NCBI GenBank assembly: GCA_964423795.1
Contig: CAYRGC010000017.1
Coordinates: 1-24,097 of the forward strand
Length of the DNA stretch: 24,097 nt
From: CAYRGC01 sp964423795
GTDB lineage: Bacteria > Patescibacteriota > Gracilibacteria > Peribacterales > Peribacteraceae
Direction of reading: 5' to 3'
Shown here: positions 1-8,003 of the stretch, piece by piece
Numbering within the stretch: the stretch's first letter is position 1
How the letters are laid out: every line of letters begins with the position of its first letter
The notes under the pieces: model-generated
Seen by the model: only the letters and a program-made list of their open reading frames with translations
The model's database searches: none
What the model was told of the DNA's origin: nothing
Program-made: the position numbers and the translations under genes

Positions 1-524
1 CGCCCCCGATCGGCATCGCCGGCGCCGCCAGCCCCAGCCGCGCCGCCGAGGCCGCTCGCGCCGCCGTGGATAGCCCGCTCCTCGAGACCAGCATCGCCGG
101 AGCCCAGGGCATCCTCTTCAACATCACCGGCGGCAACGACCTCTCGATGTACGAAGTCGACGAGGCCGCCCGCATCATCACGGAGGCCGCCGCTCCGGAG
201 GCGAACGTCATCTTCGGCGCCGTCATCGACGACGCGTTCACGGGTCAGGTGAAGGTGACCGTCATCGCCACGGGCTTCTCGGAGAAGGAGAAGGGGATCC
301 AGCAAATGGCCACGCCCGGCCAGCGCGTGCTCCAGGGCAATTTCGGCCGCTCCAGCGTGTCGCCCGCCGTTTCCGCGCCCAAAAACGACATGCGCGGACA
401 GGGGATGGGCATGCACCATCAGCAGGAGTCTTCCGCGAACATCGCGAAGCCGACGCCCGGACTGGAGCTCAACATGGAGGAGCTCGAAGTGCCCGCGTTC
501 ATGCGGAAACCGCTCTCGAAATAA
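1..524 (+). CDS. ftsZ: Cell division protein FtsZ, C-terminal part (5' end outside window)
   Basis: The frame is open from base 3. It encodes the end of the tubulin-like GTPase that forms the cytokinetic Z-ring. The visible part starts in the helix with AAEAARAA, continues through SPLLETSIAGAQGILFNITG and the strand VIFGAVIDDAFTGQVKVTVIATGF, all hallmarks of the FtsZ C-terminal domain. A variable linker rich in Gly, Met and Gln follows. The last residues, LEVPAFMRKPLSK, are the conserved C-terminal peptide that binds membrane tethers and regulators such as FtsA, so the protein end is intact. The GTPase domain lies upstream of the window. The gene converges on dut, with a long inverted repeat between the two stop codons. 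Confidence 0.96.
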   Translation, partial: PPIGIAGAASPSRAAEAARAAVDSPLLETSIAGAQGILFNITGGNDLSMYEVDEAARIITEAAAPEANVIFGAVIDDAFTGQVKVTVIATGFSEKEKGIQQMATPGQRVLQGNFGRSSVSPAVSAPKNDMRGQGMGMHHQQESSANIAKPTPGLELNMEELEVPAFMRKPLSK

Positions 525-600
525 GGCAGCAAGGCAGAAGGGCAATAGGGCAGCAGGTTTCGACCTCCTGCCTTTCTGCCATGCTGCCTTCCTGCCTTAG
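525..600. repeat. Stuttering inverted repeat between ftsZ and dut
   Basis: Directly after the ftsZ stop, the word GGCAG(A/C)A is repeated imperfectly three to four times. After a short TTTCGA centre it returns as reverse-complement copies (CTGCCTTTCTGCCATGCTGCCTTCCTGCC). The transcript would fold into a long imperfect hairpin that could end both convergent transcripts. The right edge overlaps the last codons of dut by a few bases. It belongs to a set of eight such elements in this window. Confidence 0.7.
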
Positions 601-1031
601 TGTGTCCCCGTACTCCCAAACCCTCCGCGCGTCTCCGCGCCGTGCCCGTCCACTTCCATCCATTCCGCCGTCTCCACCTTCACGAAGAGCCCCTGGGCGA
701 TGCGCTCGCCGCGCTCCACCGTCACAGGCTGGTCCGTCACGTTCTTCACCTGCACGAAGATCTCGTCCTTCGGTCCGTGATAATCCTGGTCGATCACCCC
801 GAGCGAGTGCGGGCAGATGAGGCCCTTCTTGCGCGGAAGCGAGGAACGGGGGACCACGAGGAGCGCGTACCCCCGCGGAACCTTCACGATCACGTTCCCC
901 GGCACGAGGCCGATGGCCCCGGGCGGGATCACGGTGGTTTCGCGCGTCACCAGATCGAATCCCACCGCGCCTGTCGTGGCGTACGGCGGAAGCGGAAGCG
1001 TGGGGTCGACGCGTTGGACGGAGATCTGCAT
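597..1031 (-). CDS. dut: dUTP diphosphatase (dUTPase)
   Basis: The product (144 residues) hydrolyses dUTP to dUMP and pyrophosphate, keeping uracil out of DNA and supplying dUMP for thymidylate synthesis. All five trimeric dUTPase motifs are visible in order: AVGFDL (motif 1, about residue 23), PRSSL (motif 2, about 61), GVIDQDYHG with the catalytic Asp (motif 3, about 78), ERGERIAQGLF (motif 4, about 105) and the C-terminal RGGFGSTG (motif 5), which closes over the active site. Length is normal for the family. It is the last gene of a minus-strand operon, 31 bases downstream of the stop of the 1214-residue protein gene, and probably depends on the operon promoter near 5250. dCTP deaminase is the only real alternative, and the intact motif 5 argues against it. 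Confidence 0.95.
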   Translation of the reverse strand: MQISVQRVDPTLPLPPYATTGAVGFDLVTRETTVIPPGAIGLVPGNVIVKVPRGYALLVVPRSSLPRKKGLICPHSLGVIDQDYHGPKDEIFVQVKNVTDQPVTVERGERIAQGLFVKVETAEWMEVDGHGAETRGGFGSTGTH

Positions 1032-1062
1032 GGCTCCATGCTACACGTATCAGCCGCCGTGC

Positions 1063-4000
1063 TCACGGGTGGACGTACTCCGGCTGCTGGGTGACGACGA
1101 TGCCCTTCTCGGCCTTCTCCTTCAGCCACTTTTGGGCCTCCTTGCCGAGCGGCGTTTGGGAGCGCTTGAAGGCCTCGTCCGTGATGATGTTGTGGCGCCA
1201 GAGATCGATGATGACCGGCATGTCCACGCCATCGATGGGCTTGGAATGGCGGGAGATGAGACCGATGAGGTTCGTGCTGTTGGCGTGGTTCCATTCCGTG
1301 ACGAACATCGCGTCCATCTTCTTCTGGGTCTCCTCCAGGAATTTCTTGAGCTCGGACCGCAGGCCGTGCTTGCGAAGGTCCTGCGCGCGGAAGATGAGCT
1401 GGTCCATGAAGTAGCGGGCCTTCGTCGGGGCCTGGAGACGACCCGTGGTATCCGTGCGGAGGATGGCGCGGAAGCCGCCGTCACCCATGAGCTGCACCTC
1501 GGAGCCGCCGTTGCCGTCGTTGTAGAAGTCGTCGTCACACTTCTCCGGCTTGATCGTGGTTTCCGTTCCGGCGATCTTCTCCCGGAAGAAATTGTACTTC
1601 TCGTTGTAGATGCTGATGGCGCGCTTCCACGGGCCGAGCTGCACGGTGTGGGTGGCGAGCACCTTGGCGACGAGGCGGTCGAGCTTCGCGCGCGGGAGGG
1701 GGGGTTCGCCGCATTCGGCCTGGGCCGCGACGATATCTTCCTCCACTTCCACCGTCGCCTGGGCAAGCTGGCCGGCGTTCCTGAAATCGAAGGGCTTCCC
1801 GTCCCGGCGGGCCATCTGGTAGGCCTCGAGGGGGTTGCGGTTGAGCTTGAAGAAGGTCGTGAGCCAAGCCGGACTCTCGATGCCGATGTTGCCCAGCTGG
1901 TCCATGAGGTCCTTCGGGAAGTACTTCGCGGCCATGCCGTGGTCGCGGCGCAGGCCGCGGAGATACGAGAGGATCACCGTGCTGAGCCACGCGGAGGTCT
2001 CGCCTTCCTTACCCTTCTCGATGGCGCGGCGGACGATGCCCTTGATGGCCCAGTAGTTCTGGCGGTTCATTTCGTCCTCGAGCACTTCGATCATCGGCGG
2101 GATGTCCGGCTTGCTGTCGACGCGGCTGTAACCGCGGCTGTCCTCGCCGTCCTGACCCTTGCTGTTCTTGTCGTCGAGGTCGCGGATGTACTGCTTCACG
2201 CGGTCCTCGGACCACTGCGCCGGCAGCGTCTCGCCGGGCTTGAGGCGGATGCCGAAGGCCATCCGGTTCTCGATGTCGAGGTCGTAGAGCCAGCCCTTGC
2301 TCGCCATGTACTCGATGCAGCCGCGGAAACGGTTACCGTCGCGCTGGTTGCGGAAGAGGATGCCGTGGTGGGGGTCCACCATGTGGTGGAAGCTCGCGAG
2401 ATCGTGATCGAGGTGCTTTTCGAAGCTGTCTTTCACCTCGTCGTCCTTGTGGTCGAGCTCGAGCTCGAGCGTCATCTTCGCCTGATCGGAGAAGGGGAAC
2501 CCCGTGCCGGCGATGGCGGTGCCCATTTGGTTACTGAGTTTGCCCACTTTGAGCTGGTGCCAGTTGCCCCAGGCCTTGGAGAACGAGTCGACGACGTTCT
2601 TCACGCTCTCGATGACCTGGTTGATGCTGTAGAACTCGAGGCCGATCACGCTCTTGAGGCCGCGGGCCGGAACCGCGTTCGAGGCGTCGTAGGCGCGCTG
2701 AAGATCGTCGAGGTTCTCGCGGATCTTCGGCACGTCCTTGTCGAGGCCGTCCATGTGTTCCTCGATGGGCTTGAGGAGCGGGTTCAGCTTGAATTCCAGC
2801 GCTTTCTGGACGCGTGTGGCGACGTTGGCTTGGCGCCACTCGCCGTCCGTCATGCCGATGAGCGCGCCCACGTCGACGGCGTCCGGATCGCCCTCCTTCT
2901 TGTGGAGGAAGAGGCGGTTGAGAACGTCCGAGAAGCTGTCGGGATCCATCTTGCCGCCCTTCCAGTCATTGGCGGCGCCGAGGAACTGCTCGTAGGCGGA
3001 GAGCGTGATCAGGTTGTCCTCCACGATCGCGCGGTGCGCGCGCCACTCGTGGGCGATGTTGTCGCGGGTCGCCGCGTCGGGGATGGTCGAGAGCAGTTTG
3101 TCGACGCTCTTCATCTTCTCCGAGAGCTCCTGAAGATCGCGGTAGTGGGTTTCGACCTTGTTGAGCAGGATCGTGGGAACGATGTCCTTCTCGGCCTTCG
3201 ACTTGTCGTCCTCGTCTTCGCCCGAGACGAGCGAATCGGTCGCGCTCTTGGAGGCGAAGCGGAGATCCACGTCCTTCGCGTCCCCCTCGTGCCGGGTCCC
3301 GTCGTCGGGGCGATGACCCGGCACGACTTCCGTGCCGGCGGTGGCGGCCCAGGCCTTCGAGAGCAGGGGAATCAGCGCTTGCTCCTCGGGGTCGAGGACG
3401 CGCATGCCCGCCTTGGCGTCCGCCGCGCGGATGAGGAGCTCCTCGAACGCCGCCGTGAGGTTGTCCTTGTACAGGTCGTAGGCGGGGTGCGGGGGTTTCG
3501 CGGGTCCGTAGACGCCCTCGGGCAGCGTTTCGCCGCCCGTGAGGCGCTCGAGGTGCCGCTGGAAGGTCACGCCGTCCGGGTCTCTGCGGTTCTTCACCCG
3601 CTCGTACAGGCGGGCCAGCGCGTAGCGGTCCAGACCCTCGAGGGCGTGGAGATACAGGTGGCGCTTCTCGTGCTCGAGGCGGCTTTGGCGCTTCTCGGGC
3701 TCGAGAGAGGGATTGATCGCGATGCGGCGGTTCTTGCGGGAGTAGTAGGCCTCCACGCGCTTGAATTCCGGATCGGCGATCTGCTCCTGCGTGAAGCTCA
3801 TCGGCGCCTCGGCGGCGCTCTCGATGTGCTCCAGGAAGCGCTCGAGTTTCTCCGCCTTGCGCTGCGCGCGTTCGGCGTCGATCAGGCGTTCGTCGGAGGG
3901 CTTGCGGTCGGCTTTCTCGGCGCCGCCCAGGAGCGCCTCCGCCTGCGCGTGCGTGTCGGCGACGATGCGTCCCGCGTCGAAGAATTGCTCGCTCAACACG

Positions 4001-4707
4001 GGGTCTTTGAGCGCATCGAGTTCCCCGATGCGGGGGAGGAGGTCTTTCAGTTTCGTGCGCGTGTCCTGGATGATCCGGCCGATCTCCTGCTGGCGCTCGC
4101 GCTCGAGTCCCGCGTCGTCGAGGCGCAGGCCCGCGAGGATGCGGCGGGCGTCGGCGAGGGCCGTGTCCTTCTCGGCTTGCGTGCCGTTCCTGGCTGCCTC
4201 GAGAGCGTCGATGGCTTCCTGACGGCGCTTGCCGTAGGCGGCTTCCTCGCCGCGACGCACCACCTCGATGCGGTTGCTGATGGCGATGCCGGCGTCGCGG
4301 AGTTCGCGACGGGTGGTCGATTCCTCGAAGAGCGAATGCGCCGCCGTTTCGAACGCGGCGAGCGCTTGCTGCGCGCGGAGCAACGCCTCGTAGCGCGCCG
4401 TCTGATCGCCTTGTGCGCGGCACGTCGCGAGGTTCTCCGCCACCGTGCGCTCGGTTTCCGTCGCCTGCCGCCAAAGGTCCTCGATGTCGCGAAGACCCGC
4501 GTACTCGCTGCTGCGGACGTTACGGGCCAGCGTCGCGACGCGGGCTTCCACCTCCGCGGACATCTCCGTCATCTGCCGCTCGAACGCTTGCTCCTGGCCT
4601 TCCGGGTTCGCGCTTCCGCCCGTCGAGGCGAAAAAGACCTCTCGCCGCTCCCGGAAGGGAGAGCGAGAGTGGGGTGCGAGGCGCGCGACTGGAACGAAGC
4701 GCAGCAT
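1063..4707 (-). CDS. Large (1214-residue) coiled-coil protein of unknown function with an HExxH motif
   Basis: I do not recognise a named family. The first ~330 residues are almost entirely charged helix (Glu, Arg, Ala and Lys rich), as expected of coiled coil. Residues 346-350 read HEKRH, an HExxH zinc-peptidase-like motif in a helix, and about 72 residues later comes AFEELLIRA (E422/E423), a possible third zinc ligand as in gluzincins. An acidic linker (SGEDEDDKSKAEKD) precedes a long, mostly helical C-terminal half with no recognised motif. No signal peptide or membrane segment is evident. Its ATG follows the TGA of the upstream membrane protein gene with no gap, which indicates translational coupling. 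A structural or scaffold role is as likely as peptidase activity. The opposite strand is also open over this length, which is a GC-rich codon shadow. Confidence 0.85.
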   Translation of the reverse strand: MLRFVPVARLAPHSRSPFRERREVFFASTGGSANPEGQEQAFERQMTEMSAEVEARVATLARNVRSSEYAGLRDIEDLWRQATETERTVAENLATCRAQGDQTARYEALLRAQQALAAFETAAHSLFEESTTRRELRDAGIAISNRIEVVRRGEEAAYGKRRQEAIDALEAARNGTQAEKDTALADARRILAGLRLDDAGLERERQQEIGRIIQDTRTKLKDLLPRIGELDALKDPVLSEQFFDAGRIVADTHAQAEALLGGAEKADRKPSDERLIDAERAQRKAEKLERFLEHIESAAEAPMSFTQEQIADPEFKRVEAYYSRKNRRIAINPSLEPEKRQSRLEHEKRHLYLHALEGLDRYALARLYERVKNRRDPDGVTFQRHLERLTGGETLPEGVYGPAKPPHPAYDLYKDNLTAAFEELLIRAADAKAGMRVLDPEEQALIPLLSKAWAATAGTEVVPGHRPDDGTRHEGDAKDVDLRFASKSATDSLVSGEDEDDKSKAEKDIVPTILLNKVETHYRDLQELSEKMKSVDKLLSTIPDAATRDNIAHEWRAHRAIVEDNLITLSAYEQFLGAANDWKGGKMDPDSFSDVLNRLFLHKKEGDPDAVDVGALIGMTDGEWRQANVATRVQKALEFKLNPLLKPIEEHMDGLDKDVPKIRENLDDLQRAYDASNAVPARGLKSVIGLEFYSINQVIESVKNVVDSFSKAWGNWHQLKVGKLSNQMGTAIAGTGFPFSDQAKMTLELELDHKDDEVKDSFEKHLDHDLASFHHMVDPHHGILFRNQRDGNRFRGCIEYMASKGWLYDLDIENRMAFGIRLKPGETLPAQWSEDRVKQYIRDLDDKNSKGQDGEDSRGYSRVDSKPDIPPMIEVLEDEMNRQNYWAIKGIVRRAIEKGKEGETSAWLSTVILSYLRGLRRDHGMAAKYFPKDLMDQLGNIGIESPAWLTTFFKLNRNPLEAYQMARRDGKPFDFRNAGQLAQATVEVEEDIVAAQAECGEPPLPRAKLDRLVAKVLATHTVQLGPWKRAISIYNEKYNFFREKIAGTETTIKPEKCDDDFYNDGNGGSEVQLMGDGGFRAILRTDTTGRLQAPTKARYFMDQLIFRAQDLRKHGLRSELKKFLEETQKKMDAMFVTEWNHANSTNLIGLISRHSKPIDGVDMPVIIDLWRHNIITDEAFKRSQTPLGKEAQKWLKEKAEKGIVVTQQPEYVHP

Positions 4708-5238
4708 TCAGAGTTTACAAATGCGAATAATGACGTCCATGAGGGACTCGGGACGATCCGACCCGACCGTGAGAAAACGGCTCAGGACAGAGCGAAGCAT
4801 GGTCATGTCGATGTGCGGGGTGAGGAGCACGATCTCGCGCGGGGATCCCGTCTTGCGTTGCAGATGCAGCTCCGGACCCACGGCCGTCTTCACGAACCAC
4901 GCTCCTTCGAAATCGCCCCAGTGCAGGAAGTCGCCGTCGTACTGCACGCCTGTCTGCTCGATGCGCAGCGTGTGGAGCACGGGGGGTTCCTTGCGATTGA
5001 GGAAGTACAGCCCTCCGATGAGGATCGTGACGATCGCCAGGCTCCACGCGCCCGTGAGGATTCCGTACGCCGAGATCGCGAGGATCAGCACGCCGCCCGT
5101 CGTGTACCAATGCTTTCCGCGCTCGTGGGAGTACGAACGGGGCGCGCTCCATTCGAGGAGCGCGGTGTGGTCGACCGGAGCGGGAGGGGAACCGCTCACG
5201 GAGCCCGTTGCCTGGATGGTGGTGTTTTGTGTGTCCAA
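4708..5238 (-). CDS. Membrane protein with two transmembrane segments and a PH-like cytoplasmic domain
   Basis: The hydrophilic N-terminus is followed by two adjacent hydrophobic helices (YTTGGVLILAISAYGILTG and AWSLAIVTILIGGLYFL) and then a soluble beta-rich segment (LHTLRIEQTGVQYDGDFLHWGDFEGAWF...LHLQRKTGSPREIVLL). This layout resembles small CPR membrane proteins with a C-terminal PH-like fold; no enzyme motif is seen. I chose the TTG at 5238 because an extended -10 box (TGGTATACT) lies 8 bases before it. The longer frame from TTG 5256 would begin inside that box. It is the first gene of the operon with the 1214-residue protein and dut, and abuts the former exactly. Function unknown; a membrane partner of the large coiled-coil protein is inferred only from the coupling. 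Confidence 0.78.
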   Translation of the reverse strand: MDTQNTTIQATGSVSGSPPAPVDHTALLEWSAPRSYSHERGKHWYTTGGVLILAISAYGILTGAWSLAIVTILIGGLYFLNRKEPPVLHTLRIEQTGVQYDGDFLHWGDFEGAWFVKTAVGPELHLQRKTGSPREIVLLTPHIDMTMLRSVLSRFLTVGSDRPESLMDVIIRICKL

Positions 5239-5246
5239 ATCAGGAA

Positions 5247-5255
5247 AGTATACCA
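5247..5255 (-). promoter_or_regulatory. Extended -10 promoter of the membrane protein / coiled-coil / dut operon
   Basis: On the minus strand TGGTATACT (TG-n plus TATACT) ends 8 bases before the TTG at 5238. A start of transcription about 7 bases after the box falls on or next to that codon, so the mRNA is probably leaderless. No good -35 is visible. Confidence 0.6.
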
Positions 5256-5321
5256 AAAAACGGGCGTTTTATCCCGGGTGTGGACTTTTCAAAATATTAA
5301 GAATGTTTTGATATATACATC

Positions 5322-5504
5322 ATGAATTCTTGGCTTAGGCAAGGGGATGACGATGCACCTTTGTCAGACCGGTCCGTGAACCACGTCTTCGGAGTATCTC
5401 TCCCCTCATTTCCCATGAGCACATTCGTCAAATTCCTCCTCATCGCGGCGTTCTTCGGCGGCGGCTGGGCCCTCCTGTATCTGCTCTTCAAGGCGCTGTT
5501 TTAA
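5322..5504 (+). CDS. Small membrane protein (60 residues; possibly only the last 29)
   Basis: The frame runs from ATG 5322 to TAA 5504. The first half is polar and unconvincing. The last 29 residues, from an internal ATG at 5415, form one strong transmembrane helix (STFVKFLLIAAFFGGGWALLYLLFKALF) with a short basic N-terminus. AT-rich sequence with TATATA lies right before 5322, so the longer form could be leaderless. The gene is divergent from the operon at 5238. Short one-helix proteins of this kind are common and give no clue to function. The internal start is the alternative annotation. Confidence 0.45.
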   Translation: MNSWLRQGDDDAPLSDRSVNHVFGVSLPSFPMSTFVKFLLIAAFFGGGWALLYLLFKALF

Positions 5505-5712
5505 GCCTGCCTTCGGTTCGTTGGCTCAGCCGGAAAAATGACTCGCGTCCGCCAGGGTGAACGAGAACCATGCACGAGGCCTCACGGCGCTGGTATATAG
5601 CCTCTCGATTCGGTGCCTTCGAGCACCTCACTCAGGGTCATCGACTCGATAGTCGTAAGAATGGCCCCGTCGCAGCGGGACCATGAGCGAGGCCCCGCAG
5701 GGCCGAGTCGAA
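5505..5712. repeat. Non-coding stretch with small palindromes (REP-like) beside tRNA-Val
   Basis: No gene is seen here. Three compact hairpins occur in the right half: GGTGC-CTTCGA-GCACC (near 5614), CGACT-CGAT-AGTCG (near 5644) and GGCCC-CGCA-GGGCC inside an imperfect palindrome bounded by CCAT and ATGG at about 5681-5715. The last resembles short dispersed palindromes of the type ending GAGTCGAA that are common in bacterial intergenic DNA. Confidence 0.4.
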
Positions 5713-5789
5713 TGGTGGGCAATACTGGACTTGAACCAGTGACCTCCACAATGTCAATGTGGCGCTCTAGCCAGCTGAGCTAATTGCCC
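5713..5789 (-). tRNA. tRNA-Val (anticodon GAC), CCA encoded
   Basis: On the minus strand a full cloverleaf folds: acceptor GGGCAAT/ATTGCCC, D arm GCTC..GAGC, anticodon arm CCACA-TTGACAT-TGTGG with anticodon GAC, a 5-base variable loop, T arm ACTGG-TTCAAGT-CCAGT, discriminator A and an encoded CCA at 5715-5713. The GAC anticodon reads GUC and GUU. A TTGTTG-17-TAGGCT promoter lies just upstream. Confidence 0.97.
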
Positions 5790-5801
5790 GAATGCTGCGA
5801 G

Positions 5802-5830
5802 AGCCTACCAATGGATTGACCCGACAACAA
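5802..5830 (-). promoter_or_regulatory. Promoter of tRNA-Val
   Basis: On the minus strand TTGTTG (5830-5825), a 17-base spacer and TAGGCT (5807-5802) preceded by TG-G make a sigma70-type promoter that ends 12 bases before the tRNA 5' end. Confidence 0.6.
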
Positions 5831-5965
5831 GCCTGAAACGGCGGGTTCCGAGCGGAGAGAGAACCTCTTTCGGGGCTCACGCGAGGGCAAAAGCCGGATC
5901 TCCGCCGTCATCGAGGGGAACGGACCGTCCTTTTTGTCCGATCGGCGGCTCACGATTGCCTCGTG

Positions 5966-6598
5966 ATGCGCCTTCTTCTCGATTGGCTTTTTCCCATCCG
6001 CTCGCTCACGGGCGGCGAAGGGGAATGGGTCACGTCCGCCGAGCGCGAGACGCTCTCGCCGGCGCCGCTGACTATCGAGGGCCGGGGCATGGGGCTCCGG
6101 TCGCTCGACCGCGTTATCGGCGCCGCGAAGTTCCGCGATGTCCCGCTCCTTTGCCGGACGCTCCACCTGTGGAAATACCGTCGCGTGCGCGCGCTCACGC
6201 CGACGCTGTCCGCTTTCCTCTTCGCGGCGATGCCGCTCGTCGGCGGCGTATCGCCGATCACGTTGTGTCCGGTACCGCTCCACTGGTCGCGGCGGTTTTG
6301 GAGAGGGTTCAATCAATGCGAACTCCTCGCGCGCGAACTTTCGTCGGCCAGCGGATGGCCGACGGCATGCCTGCTCCGTCGATCGCGCTCGACGGGCACG
6401 CAGGTGGGAAGGGGTAGGGCAGAACGGATGACGGCGATGCGGAGCGCGTTTCGCGTGATCGCGACGGACGGCATTCCGGAACGCGTACTGCTCGTGGACG
6501 ACGTCGTCACGACGGGCGCCACGCTCGACGCGTGCGCCGCGGCGCTCAAGGAATCGGGCGTGCGGATCGTCGAGGCGATCGTGCTGGCGGTGGACTAG
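5966..6598 (+). CDS. comF: ComF-family phosphoribosyltransferase-like protein
   Basis: The product (210 residues) belongs to the ComF/GntX family, type I phosphoribosyltransferase folds linked to DNA uptake and competence. The PRPP-binding loop is clear near the C-terminus: VLLVDDVVTTGATLDACAAAL (from about residue 176). The family-typical WRGFNQCELLAREL is also present near residue 112. The N-terminus (MRLLLDWLFPIRS) keeps the usual short hydrophobic start, but the CxxC...CxxC zinc finger normally following it is absent. ATG 5966 was preferred to the adjacent in-frame GTG 5963; CACGAT at 5951-5956 may be a -10 box 9 bases before it. It is a single gene; a stuttering inverted repeat follows its stop. 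Confidence 0.9.
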   Translation: MRLLLDWLFPIRSLTGGEGEWVTSAERETLSPAPLTIEGRGMGLRSLDRVIGAAKFRDVPLLCRTLHLWKYRRVRALTPTLSAFLFAAMPLVGGVSPITLCPVPLHWSRRFWRGFNQCELLARELSSASGWPTACLLRRSRSTGTQVGRGRAERMTAMRSAFRVIATDGIPERVLLVDDVVTTGATLDACAAALKESGVRIVEAIVLAVD

Positions 6599-6681
6599 GA
6601 TGCGAAGTGGTGAAAGAAGTGCAAGAGGTGAAAAAGGCGGTCTGAGCACCTCTTCCACCTTTGTCACTTTTTGCACCTCAT
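6599..6681. repeat. Stuttering inverted repeat after comF
   Basis: After the comF stop, the left arm repeats a GTGAAA/GTGCAAGAGG-like word (GTGGTGAAAGAAGTGCAAG..., ending near 6638). The right arm carries its reverse complement with the same stutter (CACCTCTTCCACC, then CACTTTTTGCACCTC, to about 6680). The centre is GCGGTCTGAG. It can fold into a long imperfect hairpin and may act as the comF transcript end. Confidence 0.65.
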
Positions 6682-6839
6682 GATCTGACACTTCGTTCCA
6701 ACTTCCGTTGCTTTAACATCGTGGCTGACAGTCGACATGAAGTCGGGGAGTGCAACTCTTCTTGCCTTGCCATTCGTCCACTCCGCTCGACACTTGCGCA
6801 TCGCCCGACTCTTGGTCGTGGCAGGCAAGGGAAAGTGGG

Positions 6840-6878
6840 TGTGGAAAACTTTTCCGTTATCCACATCGCGGCTACGAT
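6840..6878 (+). promoter_or_regulatory. rseP-dnaA promoter with two opposed DnaA boxes
   Basis: TGTGGAAAA (6840-6848, reverse complement TTTTCCACA) and TTATCCACA (6857-6865) both match the DnaA box consensus TTWTNCACA and face each other 8 bases apart. The probable -10 is TACGAT (6873-6878), 9 bases before the GTG start of rseP. One box therefore lies in the -35/-10 spacer and the other borders the -35. This fits repression of the rseP-dnaA operon by DnaA. The surrounding 6600-6890 region could also contain the origin, but no cluster of further boxes is seen. Confidence 0.6.
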
Positions 6879-6887
6879 CGGGCTCCT

Positions 6888-8003
6888 GTGATCGTGCTGA
6901 TTTCAGCGCTGGCATTCTTCGTCTTGCTCAGCTTCCTCGTGCTCATCCACGAGCTGGGCCACTTTCTCGCCGCGCGCCGTGCCGGAGTGGTGGTGGAGGA
7001 ATTCGGCTTCGGTTTGCCCCCGCGCGCCAAGGGTCTCTTCGTGAAGGGCGGCACGTTGTTCTCTCTCAACTGGGTACCCTTCGGCGGTTTCGTCCGGTTG
7101 CAGGGCGAGAACGCGATCTCACACGCCGAGCGCAACCGGCCAGGCAGTTTCTCGCGGGCGAGTTTCCCCGCGAAGGTCTCGATCCTCGTCGCGGGCGTCT
7201 TCATGAACTTCCTCGTCGCGATGACGATCTTCACCGTCGGCTTCTCGGTATGGGGATGGATCCCCACGTACACGAGTCTCGCCGACATGCGCCACGGCGC
7301 GGAGATGGGGGACATCGCGCTGGAGCCCGGCGTGCGCGTCGGATCCGTCATCGCCGCGAGTGCCGCGAAGGAGGCGGGGATCTTGCCCGGCAGCGTGATC
7401 CTCAAGGTGGAGGGCAAGGAGGTTTTCGACCCGCGGGAAGTGCTTGAGGCGCAGAAAGATCTCGAGACCGTGCGCTACGAAGTGCAGACGCCGGCGGGCC
7501 AGCGCGTCGAGACCACGCTGCGGTTGCGTAACGGCAAGGCCGGCGTGGTGCTGGAAGGAAGTCCTCGCATCCAAACCCATGCGCGCTCCGTCGGACGCGG
7601 CATGATGCTCGCGTTCCGCGAGGCGCGCGTGATGACCGTGCAGACGGTGAAGGGACTCGTGGACCTGGGCGTTTCGCTCTTCTCGAGCGGCAAGGTTCCG
7701 GAGGGCGTCACAGGCATCGTCGGTATCGCGGTCATGACGCATGAGACCGTTGCGCTCGGATGGGTGCAGTACCTGCGTCTCGTCGCGATCCTCAGCCTCA
7801 GCCTCGCGATCTTGAACATCCTGCCGTTCCCGGCGCTCGACGGCGGCCGCCTGGCCTTCGTCGTGACGGAGTTCATCCTGCGTCGGCCCGTCCCGCGCAA
7901 GTTCGAAGTGGTCACGAACACCGCCGGCTTCGTCTTCCTCATCGGGCTCATTTTGCTCATCACGTACCACGATATCTTCCGCCTGATCTTCCCCGTCGCA
8001 TGA
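6888..8003 (+). CDS. rseP: RseP/site-2-protease family membrane zinc metalloprotease (M50)
   Basis: The product (371 residues) is an intramembrane protease of the M50 family, which cuts membrane-bound substrates such as anti-sigma factors or signal-peptide remnants. The zinc motif HELGH is at residues 21-25 within the first transmembrane helix, and the third ligand region NILPFPALDGGR (Asp 318) is in the C-terminal helix pair. Between them lies a PDZ domain (about GVRVGSVIAASAAKEAGILPGSVILKV). A hydrophobic helix follows each end. The GTG at 6888 was chosen because translation from there opens directly with the expected N-terminal helix (MIVLISALAFFVLLSFLVLI) and a -10 box sits 9 bases upstream. 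The stop overlaps the dnaA start (ATGA at 8000-8003), so the two genes are co-translated. Confidence 0.95.
   Translation: MIVLISALAFFVLLSFLVLIHELGHFLAARRAGVVVEEFGFGLPPRAKGLFVKGGTLFSLNWVPFGGFVRLQGENAISHAERNRPGSFSRASFPAKVSILVAGVFMNFLVAMTIFTVGFSVWGWIPTYTSLADMRHGAEMGDIALEPGVRVGSVIAASAAKEAGILPGSVILKVEGKEVFDPREVLEAQKDLETVRYEVQTPAGQRVETTLRLRNGKAGVVLEGSPRIQTHARSVGRGMMLAFREARVMTVQTVKGLVDLGVSLFSSGKVPEGVTGIVGIAVMTHETVALGWVQYLRLVAILSLSLAILNILPFPALDGGRLAFVVTEFILRRPVPRKFEVVTNTAGFVFLIGLILLITYHDIFRLIFPVA

Noticed and set aside
817..5325. Very long open frame on the plus strand opposite the 1214-residue protein gene
   Set aside because: Its translation is Val/Leu/Ala/Arg/Glu/His-rich and repetitive, as expected of the antisense of GC-rich codons, and it would overlap dut and two well-supported minus-strand genes.
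6599..6890. Chromosomal origin oriC
   Set aside because: Only two DnaA boxes and no AT-rich unwinding region are visible; promoter autoregulation is a sufficient explanation, though the origin cannot be excluded.
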